This document shows, piece by piece, positions 22,929 to 31,111 of a stretch of 64,000 nucleotides of DNA. How positions within the stretch are numbered: the first letter of the stretch is position 1; each line of letters opens with the position of its first letter. Made by a program: the position numbers and the translations under genes. The notes under the pieces are model-generated. The model saw only the letters and a program-made list of their open reading frames with translations. It was not told the origin of the DNA and ran no database searches. Source of the DNA: Synechococcus sp. CBW1002 (GTDB taxonomy: Bacteria; Cyanobacteriota; Cyanobacteriia; PCC-6307; Cyanobiaceae); contig NZ_CP060398.1 of NCBI RefSeq assembly GCF_015840915.1, positions 930,001 to 994,000 on the forward strand, in the 5' to 3' direction.

Positions 22929-24179
22929 TCAGCGCATCCGACGGAAGGCGAGACAGACGTTGTGACCACCGAAACCGAAGGAATTGGAGAGCACCACGTT
23001 CAGCTTCTGTTCCCTGGCCTGATTGGGAACGACATCCAGATCACAGGCCGGATCCGGATTTTGGTAGTTGATCGTAGGGGGTACGAGGTCGTGGCCAATC
23101 GCCAGCACCGCCGCCACGGCCTCGATGCCACCGCTGCCGCCGAGAAGGTGGCCGGTCATCGACTTGGTGGAGCTCACCGGAATCCGGTAGGCATGATCAC
23201 CGAGGGCCGCCTTGATGGCCGATGTCTCGTTGCTGTCGTTGGCCTGGGTGCTGGTGCCGTGGGCGTTGACGTAGTCGACCTGCTCGGGTTCGAGGCCCGC
23301 ATCGCGCAGGGCCAGCCGCATCGCCTCAGCGCCTCCAACGCCTCCCGGAGATGGGGAGGTGATGTGATGGGCATCGCAGGTCATGCCGTACCCCACAACC
23401 TCGGCCAGGATTTCAGCATCGCGGGCCCTGGCGTGTTCCAGGCTCTCCAGGACCAGAATTCCCGATCCTTCTCCGATCACGAAACCGTTGCGCTCGGCGT
23501 CGAAGGGGCGACTGGCAGTAGCGGGATCATCGTTGCGGAACGAAAGCGCCTTGGCGCTGGCAAAGCCAGCCACACCCAGGGGCGTGATCGCCGATTCGGC
23601 ACCACCGCAGATCATCACGTCCGCCAGACCCATCTGGATCAGGCGGTAGGCATCGCCGATGGCGTTGGAGCCGGCGGCGCAGGCCGTGGCCACGGCGGTG
23701 CTCGGTCCCTTGGCGCCGAGGGCGATCGCCGCGAGGCCGGTGGCCATGTTGGGGATCATCATCGGCACGCAGAAGGGACTGACCCGATCCGGCCCGCGAT
23801 CCTTGAGCACGTGCGCCTGGGTCTCCATCATCAGCAGGCCGCCCACGCCGGAGCCGATCGCAACGCCGACGCGGTGCTGATTGCTCTCGTCGACCACGAG
23901 GCCGGCATGGCCGACGGCCTGTTTGGCCGCCACAACACCGAACTGGCAGAACCGGTCCCAGCGCTTGGCTTCCTTGGGCTCCAGCCAACCCTTGGAATCG
24001 AAGTTCTTGACTTCCGCAGCAAAGCGGCAGGCATGGCGCGCCGCATCGAACAGGGTGATCGGTGCCACCCCATTACGTGCAGCGCTCAACCCTTCCCAGT
24101 ATTGGGAAACGTCATTTCCGATCGGTGTGACCGCGCCGAGACCTGTGACGACGACGCGGTGGAATCCCTCCACCATCAA
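22929..24179 (-). CDS. fabF: 3-oxoacyl-[acyl-carrier-protein] synthase II
   Basis: Condenses malonyl-ACP with acyl-ACP in fatty-acid elongation. 416 residues with the Cys-His-His triad: '[15 protein letters not shown]' (Cys167), '[14 protein letters not shown]' and '[18 protein letters not shown]'. The C-terminal '[18 protein letters not shown]' is the usual FabF ending. Either of two adjacent ATGs may start it. It follows acpP by only five bases, the common acpP-fabF pairing, so substrate carrier and condensing enzyme are co-transcribed. Confidence 0.98.
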   Translation of the reverse strand: MMVEGFHRVVVTGLGAVTPIGNDVSQYWEGLSAARNGVAPITLFDAARHACRFAAEVKNFDSKGWLEPKEAKRWDRFCQFGVVAAKQAVGHAGLVVDESNQHRVGVAIGSGVGGLLMMETQAHVLKDRGPDRVSPFCVPMMIPNMATGLAAIALGAKGPSTAVATACAAGSNAIGDAYRLIQMGLADVMICGGAESAITPLGVAGFASAKALSFRNDDPATASRPFDAERNGFVIGEGSGILVLESLEHARARDAEILAEVVGYGMTCDAHHITSPSPGGVGGAEAMRLALRDAGLEPEQVDYVNAHGTSTQANDSNETSAIKAALGDHAYRIPVSSTKSMTGHLLGGSGGIEAVAAVLAIGHDLVPPTINYQNPDPACDLDVVPNQAREQKLNVVLSNSFGFGGHNVCLAFRRMR

Positions 24180-24184
24180 TCGCC

Positions 24185-24427
24185 TCAGGCTTGCTTGTCC
24201 AGGATGTACTTGACGGCATCGCCGACCGTGGTGATGCCTTCGGCAGCCTCGTCGGGAATCTCGATGTCAAAGGCCTCTTCCAGGGCCATGACCAGCTCGA
24301 CGGTATCGAGCGAGTCGGCGCCCAGATCGTTCTGGAAGTTGGATTCGGGCTTCACCTCGCCGGCGTCGACGCTGAGCTGCTCGGCAACGATCGAACGGAC
24401 TTTCTCGAAGATCGCTTCCTGGGACAT
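24185..24427 (-). CDS. acpP: Acyl carrier protein
   Basis: An 80-residue acidic four-helix carrier. The phosphopantetheine attachment serine is in '[17 protein letters not shown]'. The ATG at 24427 gives the standard start '[18 protein letters not shown]'; an upstream ATG at 24451 would add eight unconserved residues. It is the first gene of the acpP-fabF pair, divergent from psaC. Confidence 0.98.
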   Translation of the reverse strand: MSQEAIFEKVRSIVAEQLSVDAGEVKPESNFQNDLGADSLDTVELVMALEEAFDIEIPDEAAEGITTVGDAVKYILDKQA

Positions 24428-24468
24428 GGCCGCTGGGGAGGGAGGCCGCATCCTACGGGTCGCCCTGA

Positions 24469-24837
<369 letters not shown>

Positions 24838-24841
24838 ATTG

Positions 24842-24865
24842 GAGCTGAACAGCCAGCTTCAGCTC
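24842..24865 (+). terminator. Hairpin just downstream of psaC
   Basis: GAGCTGAA (24842-24849) pairs with TTCAGCTC (24858-24865) around an eight-base loop, starting five bases after the psaC stop. There is no T-run, so it may act as an mRNA-stabilising 3' hairpin rather than a terminator. Confidence 0.45.
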
Positions 24866-24975
24866 AGCGACCAATCAGCTTGTCGCAGTGCGGCAGAGAG
24901 AGGGCCTTCCTGAGGGAATGCGGTCTCCATGCTACTGCCGCAAGCCATCTGAAAGAATCGGCTCCCAATAAGCTC

Positions 24976-25003
24976 AGCTCGGCCCACCGCCGGGCTTTTT
25001 TTT
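24976..25003 (+). terminator. Strong Rho-independent terminator upstream of glmS
   Basis: AGCTCGGC pairs with GCCGGGCT (one G-U pair) around CCACC and is followed by eight T residues (24996-25003). It ends only 24 bases before the glmS ATG, so transcription entering from psaC or from an unannotated short RNA would stop here and leave little room for a separate glmS promoter. Confidence 0.85.
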
Positions 25004-25027
25004 GCCCTTCCCGCTGCAGACGCCCCT

Positions 25028-27043
25028 ATGTGCGGCATCGTTGCCCTGATCGGATCGCGGGAGGTGGCTCCCCAGCTGCTGGAAGGGCTGCGACAGCTGG
25101 AATACCGCGGCTATGACTCGGCCGGCATCGCCACTGTGGAGGCGCTCTCCGTAGACGCGGCCGCGGTGAATGCCGGCTGCGTGGATGGCGCCACATCCTC
25201 GGATGTGCCCAGCACGAAAGGCCTGCTGCACTGCCTCCGGGCTGAGGGGAAGCTGGTCAATCTCACAGCCCGTTACGAGGCCGATGGGGCCCCGGGCCAC
25301 TGCGGCATCGGCCACACCCGCTGGGCCACCCATGGCAAGCCGGAGGAGCGCAACGCCCATCCCCATCTCGATGGCAGCGGCCGTCTGGCGGTGGTCCAGA
25401 ACGGCATCATCGAGAACCATCGCAGCCTCCGGGAGGAGCTTCAAGCTGGCGGCGTTGTGTTCCGTTCCGACACCGACACCGAGGTGATTCCCCACCTTGT
25501 GGCGAGGCGACTGGCGGAACTCCGCCAGCAGGGCCGCCGCATCGGTGGGCGGCTGTTGCTCGAGGCGGTGCAGGACGTGCTGCCGCTGCTGCAGGGCGCC
25601 TATGCCCTTGCCCTGGTCTGGGCCGAGGCTCCTGGGGCCCTGGTGGTGGCCCGGCGGGCCGCGCCGCTGCTGATCGGCCTGGGCGAGGGGGAATTCCTCT
25701 GCGCCAGCGACACCCCAGCCCTGGCCGGATTCACCCGCACGATCCTGCCGCTTGAGGATGGCGAGGTGGCGCTGCTGACACCCCTGGGCATTGAGCTCTA
25801 CGACGCCCAGGGGGAGCGGGTGGAACGCACCCCATCGCTGCTGAGCGGCACCGAGCACGTGGCCGACAAGCGCAGCTTCCGCCACTTCATGCTCAAGGAG
25901 ATCCATGAACAACCGGAAACAGCGGCCCTGTGGGTGGCCCGGCACCTGCCGCACCCCAGGCCAGAGTCTCAGGACGATGGCGGCGGGGCGGGGCCCGGTG
26001 CCGATGGGCTGGCCCTTGTGGCCCTACCGCTGGATGAGGTGGTCTATGAGGAGGTGGAGCGGATCCAGATCCTGGCCTGCGGCACCAGCCGCCATGCCGC
26101 CCAGGTGGGAGCCCACCTGCTGGAGCAGCTGGCCGGCATCCCCACCAGCGTCTATTACGCCAGCGAATTTCGGTATGCACCGCCGCCGTTGGTCCCCCAC
26201 ACGCTCACGATCGGGGTGACCCAGTCCGGCGAGACGGCGGACACCCTGGCGGCCCTGGCGATGGAGCGGGACCGGCGCCGGCTGGTGGCCGATCCGGCCT
26301 ATGCCCCGAAGCTGCTGGGCATCACCAACCGTCCGGAGAGCTCCTTGGGCCGTCTGGTGCCCCACATCCTCGACATCGGCGCCGGCATCGAAGTGGGGGT
26401 GGCGGCCACCAAGACCTTCCTCGGCCAGCTGCTGGCCTTCTATGGGCTGGCGCTGGCCTTCGCGGAGCGCCGTGGCGGCGGTCGGGCCGGCTGCCCCCCG
26501 GAACGGCTGCGGTCCCTGGCGAAAGACCTGCGCCAGATCCCGGCCCTGCTCCAGGACCTCGTGAACGACCACGACCGCCGCTGTGAGGAGCTGGCCCACC
26601 TGTTCGCCGACACCCAGGACGTGATCTTCCTGGGCCGGGGCATCAACTACCCGATCGCGCTGGAGGGTGCCCTGAAACTCAAGGAGATCAGCTACATCCA
26701 TGCCGAGGGCTATCCGGCCGGCGAGATGAAGCATGGCCCGATTGCCCTGCTCGATGCCCGGGTGCCTGTGGTGTCGATCGCCATGCCCGGCCCGGTGTTC
26801 GAGAAGGTGCTCAGCAATGCCCAGGAGGCCAAGGCCCGCGATGCCCAGTTGATCGGCGTGGCTCCTGAAGGCCCGGACACCACCCTGTTCGACCAGTTGC
26901 TGCCCATGCCAGAGGTGGAGGAGATGCTCAGCCCCCTGCTCACCGTGATCCCGATGCAGCTGCTCAGTTATCACATCGCTGCCCACCGGGGCCTGGACGT
27001 GGATCAGCCGCGCAATCTGGCCAAGAGCGTCACGGTGGAATAA
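25028..27043 (+). CDS. glmS: Glutamine-fructose-6-phosphate aminotransferase (isomerizing)
   Basis: Makes glucosamine-6-phosphate, the entry to peptidoglycan and amino-sugar synthesis. The N-terminal glutaminase begins 'MCGIVALIGS' with Cys2 (Cys1 of the mature enzyme), then 'LEYRGYDSAGIA' and 'GIGHTRWATHG'. Two SIS sugar-isomerase domains follow ('ILACGTSRHAAQVGA', 'GVTQSGETADTLAAL', 'VGVAATKTFLGQLLAFYG', 'FLGRGINYPIALEGALKLKEISYIHAEGYPAGEMKHGP'). The C-terminus 'DQPRNLAKSVTVE' is intact. At 671 residues it is ~60 longer than E. coli GlmS because of insertions after residue ~40 and before the first SIS domain. Confidence 0.97.
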   Translation: MCGIVALIGSREVAPQLLEGLRQLEYRGYDSAGIATVEALSVDAAAVNAGCVDGATSSDVPSTKGLLHCLRAEGKLVNLTARYEADGAPGHCGIGHTRWATHGKPEERNAHPHLDGSGRLAVVQNGIIENHRSLREELQAGGVVFRSDTDTEVIPHLVARRLAELRQQGRRIGGRLLLEAVQDVLPLLQGAYALALVWAEAPGALVVARRAAPLLIGLGEGEFLCASDTPALAGFTRTILPLEDGEVALLTPLGIELYDAQGERVERTPSLLSGTEHVADKRSFRHFMLKEIHEQPETAALWVARHLPHPRPESQDDGGGAGPGADGLALVALPLDEVVYEEVERIQILACGTSRHAAQVGAHLLEQLAGIPTSVYYASEFRYAPPPLVPHTLTIGVTQSGETADTLAALAMERDRRRLVADPAYAPKLLGITNRPESSLGRLVPHILDIGAGIEVGVAATKTFLGQLLAFYGLALAFAERRGGGRAGCPPERLRSLAKDLRQIPALLQDLVNDHDRRCEELAHLFADTQDVIFLGRGINYPIALEGALKLKEISYIHAEGYPAGEMKHGPIALLDARVPVVSIAMPGPVFEKVLSNAQEAKARDAQLIGVAPEGPDTTLFDQLLPMPEVEEMLSPLLTVIPMQLLSYHIAAHRGLDVDQPRNLAKSVTVE

Positions 27044-27157
27044 CCTGGCTGGTAATCAATACGTTCACCTGACAGGCGCAAGCCCCAGCGAGCGTCGATG
27101 CAGATTCTGACGCAATCGCCATCTTTTATGGTGGCGTGATGCAATGCGAGGGAGGTC

Positions 27158-27733
27158 GTGGCTCAAATCACCCTGCACATTGGCGCCCCCAGAACCGGCA
27201 CCACTGTTCTCCAGAAATATATTTTCCCGCACATTCAAAACTCTTCTTATTGCGGGAAAAGACCCCATCACAGCGCACTGATTCATTCGTGGGGCCTTCG
27301 TGATGCCGGGCAATTCTTTGCGGGGCTGCCCGCAGGTGGCATGACCCAGGAGCTTCGAGAGCAGGCACTCCGATACATCCTGACCATGTCTTTCCACCTT
27401 GCCCTGGAGTCGCCCCCGCGGGAGGATGCGGTCAGGGCTTTTCTTTCGGAGGCGATCAGTCGCCTTGTGCGTGTTGCGGTTGGCGGCAGCGTTCTGTTGT
27501 CGACTGAGCGCCTGCTGGATACGGCTGCATCCCTGAATGGATCGCATCTGGTAGATCCGGGTCGCGACGTGGTCTTTCCTGTTCACCCCCTGGCCAAGGC
27601 TTGCACAGCGGCGGGGATCACGCCTCGGATTGTGGTTTGCCTGCGAGAGCCCGTTTCTTACTTGGCTTCAAAATATAGTCGTACATCCTTCCAAAGAACT
27701 GCAGGCGGCCTCCCTGAGGTGGTCTGGTTTTTC
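27158..27733 (+). pseudogene. Sulfotransferase, N-terminal part (interrupted by IS3 element)
   Basis: About 192 codons from a GTG preceded by GGGAGG. The PAPS 5'-phosphosulfate loop 'IGAPRTGTTVLQKYIF' and the 3'-phosphate site region 'RIVVCLREPVSYLASKYSR' are intact. The frame enters the IS3-family element at 27734 and stops within it. The 3' part of the gene reappears at 30684-31048. The substrate cannot be told from sequence; a carbohydrate or surface-glycan acceptor is plausible. Confidence 0.82.
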
Positions 27734-27794
27734 TGGACAGGGCCCATCGTTAACCTCTGAGGCGGGGCACCGCCCCTGAAAGGGGCTCCCACCG

Positions 27795-28082
27795 ATGAGC
27801 AAACGCCGCACTCACAGCCCCGAGTTCAAGGCCAGGGTCGCCATGGAGGCGATCAGTGGCCGCAAGACGATCCAGGAGATCGCCGCTGATCACGCTATTC
27901 ACCCAATCCAGGTGAGCCAGTGGAAGCGGCAGCTGCTGGACGGCGCCAGCGAGCTGTTCACCAGGGGCAAGAAGACCAAGGACAAGGACGAGGGGCAGGC
28001 CAAGGAAGCGGAGCTGTTCCAGCAGATCGGCCGGCTCCAGATGGAGCTGGAATGGCTCAAAAAAAAGTCTCAGCTGCTCTGA
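27795..28082 (+). CDS. IS3-family transposase OrfA
   Basis: A 95-residue helix-turn-helix protein: 'KRRTHSPEFKARVAMEAISGRKTIQEIAADHAIHPIQVSQWKRQLL', then a leucine-zipper-like coiled coil ('EAELFQQIGRLQMELEWLKKK'). The 3' end carries a run of eight A residues (28059-28066) just before the stop. orfB lies in the +1 frame, so an in-frame OrfAB fusion would need loss of one A, for example by transcriptional slippage on the A tract, rather than the usual -1 ribosomal shift. Confidence 0.9.
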   Translation: MSKRRTHSPEFKARVAMEAISGRKTIQEIAADHAIHPIQVSQWKRQLLDGASELFTRGKKTKDKDEGQAKEAELFQQIGRLQMELEWLKKKSQLL

Positions 28083-28844
28083 TGCCCATGAACTGCGCAA
28101 GCTGGTCGATCACGACCACCCTGAGCTCAGTGTCAGCCGCCAATGTGCGCTGCTGGGGCTGCCTCGATCCACGCTGTACTACCAGCCCACACCGGCGCGG
28201 GAATCGACGCTGCGGATCATGGCCAGGATCGATACTCTCTACCTGGAGGATCCCTGCTGCGGCAGCCGCCGGATGGTGGGCTATCTGGCCAGAGATGGGA
28301 TCCCGATCAGCCGTGACCGGGTGCGAAACCTCATGCGCCGCATGGGTTTACGGGCGATCTACCAGAAACCGCGCACGACGATTCCGGGTCATCCATCCGA
28401 GCGCTTCCCCTGCCTGGTGGATCTCAGCCTGGTCACGGCAGTGGATCAGGTCTGGGCCACTGATATCACCTACATCCCGCTTCAGAAAGGCTTTCTCTAC
28501 CTGGTGGCGATCGTGGATCTCTTCTCCAGGAATGTTCTCAGCTGGAAACTCTCCAACAGCCTTGACACGGAATTCTGCCTGGAAGCCCTGGACGTGGCGC
28601 TGGGGGCTGGCCGCAAGCCACAGATCTTCCACTCCGACCAAGGATGCCAGTTCACCTCCACGGACTTCGTGGCAAGGCTGCAAGCCGAGAAAATCGGGAT
28701 CAGCTGGTCCGGAAGGAAACGCTGCTATGACAACATCCTGGTGGAAAGGCTGTGGCGCACAGTCAAGTACGAGGAGGTGTACCTACGTGCCTACAGCGAT
28801 GGCTGGGAGGCAGAAATCAGCCTGGCCCGCTTTCTGTGGAGGTA

Positions 28845-28852
28845 CTGCCATG
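28845..28852. repeat. IS66 target-site duplication (left copy)
   Basis: CTGCCATG precedes the left IS66 terminus and is repeated exactly at 30567-30574; 8 bp is the standard duplication of IS66 elements. Confidence 0.9.
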
Positions 28853-30566
28853 GTATCCGTTCAGGGGCCGTTACGCAGCAGCGCAGCATTCCACCCTTGA
28901 TCGCTGATCAACGAGCAACCACAGACACCACGATCGATGACGGCCGGCTCAGGGATTCGGCAACAGCGATGGCATCTCACCGCCGCGATGATGGGCGATC
29001 AAGGCCTGCTCCAGGAACTGCCAGATATCACGGCCCTGTTGCCGCAGGCTGGTGGTGACCGTGAGCAGCCTGCTGCGGCAGATCGCACCCTGGCGGGATT
29101 GGACGCCATGGCTGATCTTGCGCTGAATCACCGAATGGCGCAGGGCACGCTCGGCTGCGTTGTTGGTGGGCTCGATCCCTTCAATCTCCAGGAAGGTCCA
29201 GAGGCCATCGCTCACTTGCAGCAACTGATGGCAGGTACGCACCGTCTTGGCCCACGGCGTTCGCTCGCCGCGCTGGCAGCCCAGCTCCACAACCCGCTGC
29301 AGCGTGCCCACAAACGCCTGGCGGATCGGCCGACAGCCCTGCTGCAACGTGGACCAGTCGATCGTTCCGTCTTTGTAGCGGTGCCACTGGGCAAACAGCT
29401 GCTGCTGCAGGCCCAGCAGCTCCGCTCCAATCTCACCGCTGGCGCCCTGACGGTCAGCGATGGCAGTGAGATCGCGGATCACGTGCGCCCAGCACAGCTG
29501 GCGCTGCTCCAGCGGGAGATGGTTGTAGGCGGAGAAGCGATCGCTCACCACAATTCCGCCAAAGGCATTCCCGAGCAGGTCGATCGCGGCGGCAGCCGAG
29601 CGGCTCAGGCTCTGCAAGAACACTGTCACCCCCATGGCGGTCACCATGACCCACTCCCAGCCGCGCCGGCCATCGGGGTTGCCCCCATCGGCATTACCGG
29701 TGGGGGCACCGGTTTCATCGACATAGACCACCGACTGCTGACGGGCAAACGCAAGGGCCTCCTGCATGGGCTGCTCCAGTGCTGCACTCAAGCGCTGGCG
29801 GATAGTGGCCATCGCTCCCCGGCTGATCTGTACCCCCAGCAGCTGATCCAGCAGCGCCTGGGTCTTGCTGAAACTCAACGGGAAGGCACTACCCAGCAGA
29901 CCCACCAGAGCACTGAGCCGGGGACCGTAATGGCTTACTTCCACCTCCGCCGGTAACGAGGCACAGGTGCTGGTGGTACAGCAGGGGCAGACCAGGCGGT
30001 GCAGCCGGTGCTCGATCACCAGAGGCGTGATCGGTGGAATCTCGATCACCTGGTGCCTCAAGGGCTCGGGATCCTGACCCTGTAGCAACGTGCCGCAGCG
30101 GCGGCAGGCCTGGGGGTGGTGCTCGACCACCTCATCCACCCGCTCGATCGGCAGCAGCTCCGGCCCAGATCCGGGATGGCCCGGCTGGCCGCCGCGCTTG
30201 CGGCCACTGCCCTTGCGTCGTTCGGGCGGCTTAAACCCCTGGCCATCACTGGAGGGAGGCTTGGAAGAATTTCGGGAGCTGCGGCCGATCCGCTCGCGCA
30301 GATGGGCCAGTTCGGTCGCCAGGGCGGTGAGCTGGATGCGGAGCTGCTCGATCTCCTGTTGCTGCCTCTGGCACTGACTGACCAGCTCAAGAAATCCAGC
30401 CTTCACTCCCACCGGGGTGGCGGCCCAATCGGCTTCTGAAATCCCGGCCGGTGGGGTGGTCATCGCAAGGAGTCTCTTACTGAGATGCAACCAGGAATCA
30501 AGCCACCGTCAAGGGTTCAGCAAGCCCGATGTTCGTTGCGAGCTGTCCCGACTCCTGAACGGGTAC
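28853..30566 (-). mobile_element. IS66-family insertion sequence (single-ORF type)
   Basis: 1,714 bp. Left terminus GTATCCGTTCAGG (28853-28865); right terminus read inward GTACCCGTTCAGG, ending at 30566, one mismatch in 13 bases. It is inserted in orfB of the IS3 element with an exact 8-bp target duplication. It holds only the large transposase gene (tnpC type) and no tnpA or tnpB, so it belongs to the ISBst12-like group of the IS66 family. It appears intact and recently inserted. Confidence 0.92.
28949..30463 (-). CDS. IS66-family transposase (TnpC)
   Basis: About 504 residues from the ATG at 30463. The N-terminal leucine-rich coiled coil ('QQQEIEQLRIQLTALATELAHLRERI') is followed by the family's 'RSSRNSSKPPSSDG' and a zinc-finger region ('CRRCGTLLQ', 'VCPCCTTSTCA'). 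The catalytic core has 'SVVYVDETG', 'GGIVVSDRFSAYNHL' and 'EPTNNAAERALRHSVIQRK', supplying D, D and E. No stop or frameshift was seen, so the enzyme looks functional. A TTG at 30490 is an alternative start. Confidence 0.95.
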   Translation of the reverse strand: MTTPPAGISEADWAATPVGVKAGFLELVSQCQRQQQEIEQLRIQLTALATELAHLRERIGRSSRNSSKPPSSDGQGFKPPERRKGSGRKRGGQPGHPGSGPELLPIERVDEVVEHHPQACRRCGTLLQGQDPEPLRHQVIEIPPITPLVIEHRLHRLVCPCCTTSTCASLPAEVEVSHYGPRLSALVGLLGSAFPLSFSKTQALLDQLLGVQISRGAMATIRQRLSAALEQPMQEALAFARQQSVVYVDETGAPTGNADGGNPDGRRGWEWVMVTAMGVTVFLQSLSRSAAAAIDLLGNAFGGIVVSDRFSAYNHLPLEQRQLCWAHVIRDLTAIADRQGASGEIGAELLGLQQQLFAQWHRYKDGTIDWSTLQQGCRPIRQAFVGTLQRVVELGCQRGERTPWAKTVRTCHQLLQVSDGLWTFLEIEGIEPTNNAAERALRHSVIQRKISHGVQSRQGAICRSRLLTVTTSLRQQGRDIWQFLEQALIAHHRGGEMPSLLPNP

Positions 30567-30574
30567 CTGCCATG
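30567..30574. repeat. IS66 target-site duplication (right copy)
   Basis: Exact second copy of CTGCCATG following the right IS66 terminus; the IS3 orfB frame resumes across it. Confidence 0.9.
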
Positions 30575-30683
30575 TAAGGCCCCACAGCTCTCTGGGAGGT
30601 CGAACTCCCCATGAGGTCTACACTGAGAACGAATCCTGTCCCTCCCGCCCAGGGTTAACGATGTCAGGGACCAAACCTGTCCA

Positions 30684-31048
30684 ATAAAAGGCACCCACCT
30701 CACCCTGCACAGACCCCCCGCGAATACATTCAGTCACAGTCAGAGCTTGAGAGCACTCTTCCAGGAAGCTCCGTTCTTTCGGTGGCTGAACACACGCCAT
30801 TCCTGAAAGCAATGCACGCACTGGGATTCGTCAAGGCTGTCGGCTTCAAAGAGCTGATCGGCTCTGACGATGTCCTGGGAATGCTAGGCCTGGAAAACGA
30901 GGGAAAATATTCTTTTCAACAGTTCCCAGTGGAAAATGATCTTGGCGTAAACGCCGCGAAAAAAGCTCTGATCATGGAGAAAATCCACTCGTCCCTGGAT
31001 CAGTGCGGCTGGCTGGAAAGGGTCAAGAATGCCCAAATGTATGACTGA
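30684..31048 (+). pseudogene. Sulfotransferase, C-terminal part (interrupted by IS3 element)
   Basis: Open directly from the right end of the IS3 element with no start of its own. It reads 'TPREYIQSQSELESTLPGSSVLSVAEHTPFLKAMHALGFVKAVGFKELIGSDDVLGMLGL', the helical C-terminal part expected of a sulfotransferase, and ends '...DQCGWLERVKNAQMYD'. A GTG at 30782 could start a short product but lacks the PAPS loop. It belongs with the piece at 27158-27733. Confidence 0.72.
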
Positions 31049-31111
31049 CATCTTCAACCGATGCCTATTCAAGCCTGCTCTTGCGACCGCCTGCTTCCTG
31101 GGACATAGACT

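Larger units (their letters stand above)
27734..30683 (+). mobile_element. IS3-family insertion sequence (itself interrupted by IS66)
   Basis: Bounded by TGGACAGG (27734-27741) and its inverted copy CCTGTCCA (30676-30683), with orfA and orfB of the IS3 type between. Subtracting the nested IS66 element and one copy of its 8-bp duplication leaves about 1.23 kb, the usual IS3 size. I found no matching 3-4 bp direct repeat at the ends, so the exact boundary is uncertain by a few bases or the host flank has mutated. Confidence 0.85.
28066..30687 (+). pseudogene. IS3-family transposase OrfB, split by IS66 element
   Basis: The frame runs from the A8 tract: 'HELRKLVDHDHPELSVSRQCALLGLPRSTLYYQP', then 'VWATDITYIPLQKGFLYLVAIVDLFSRNVLSW' (first catalytic Asp) and 'IFHSDQGCQFTS' (second Asp). 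It continues with 'CYDNILVERLWRTVKYEEVYLRAY' (Glu). It is cut at codon 'CH' (28849-28852). After the IS66 element and its duplicated CTGCCATG the protein resumes at 30574, 'VRPHSSLGGRTPHEVYT', and ends at 30687 with a TAA that straddles the element edge. Removing the insert restores a complete integrase core. Confidence 0.9.
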
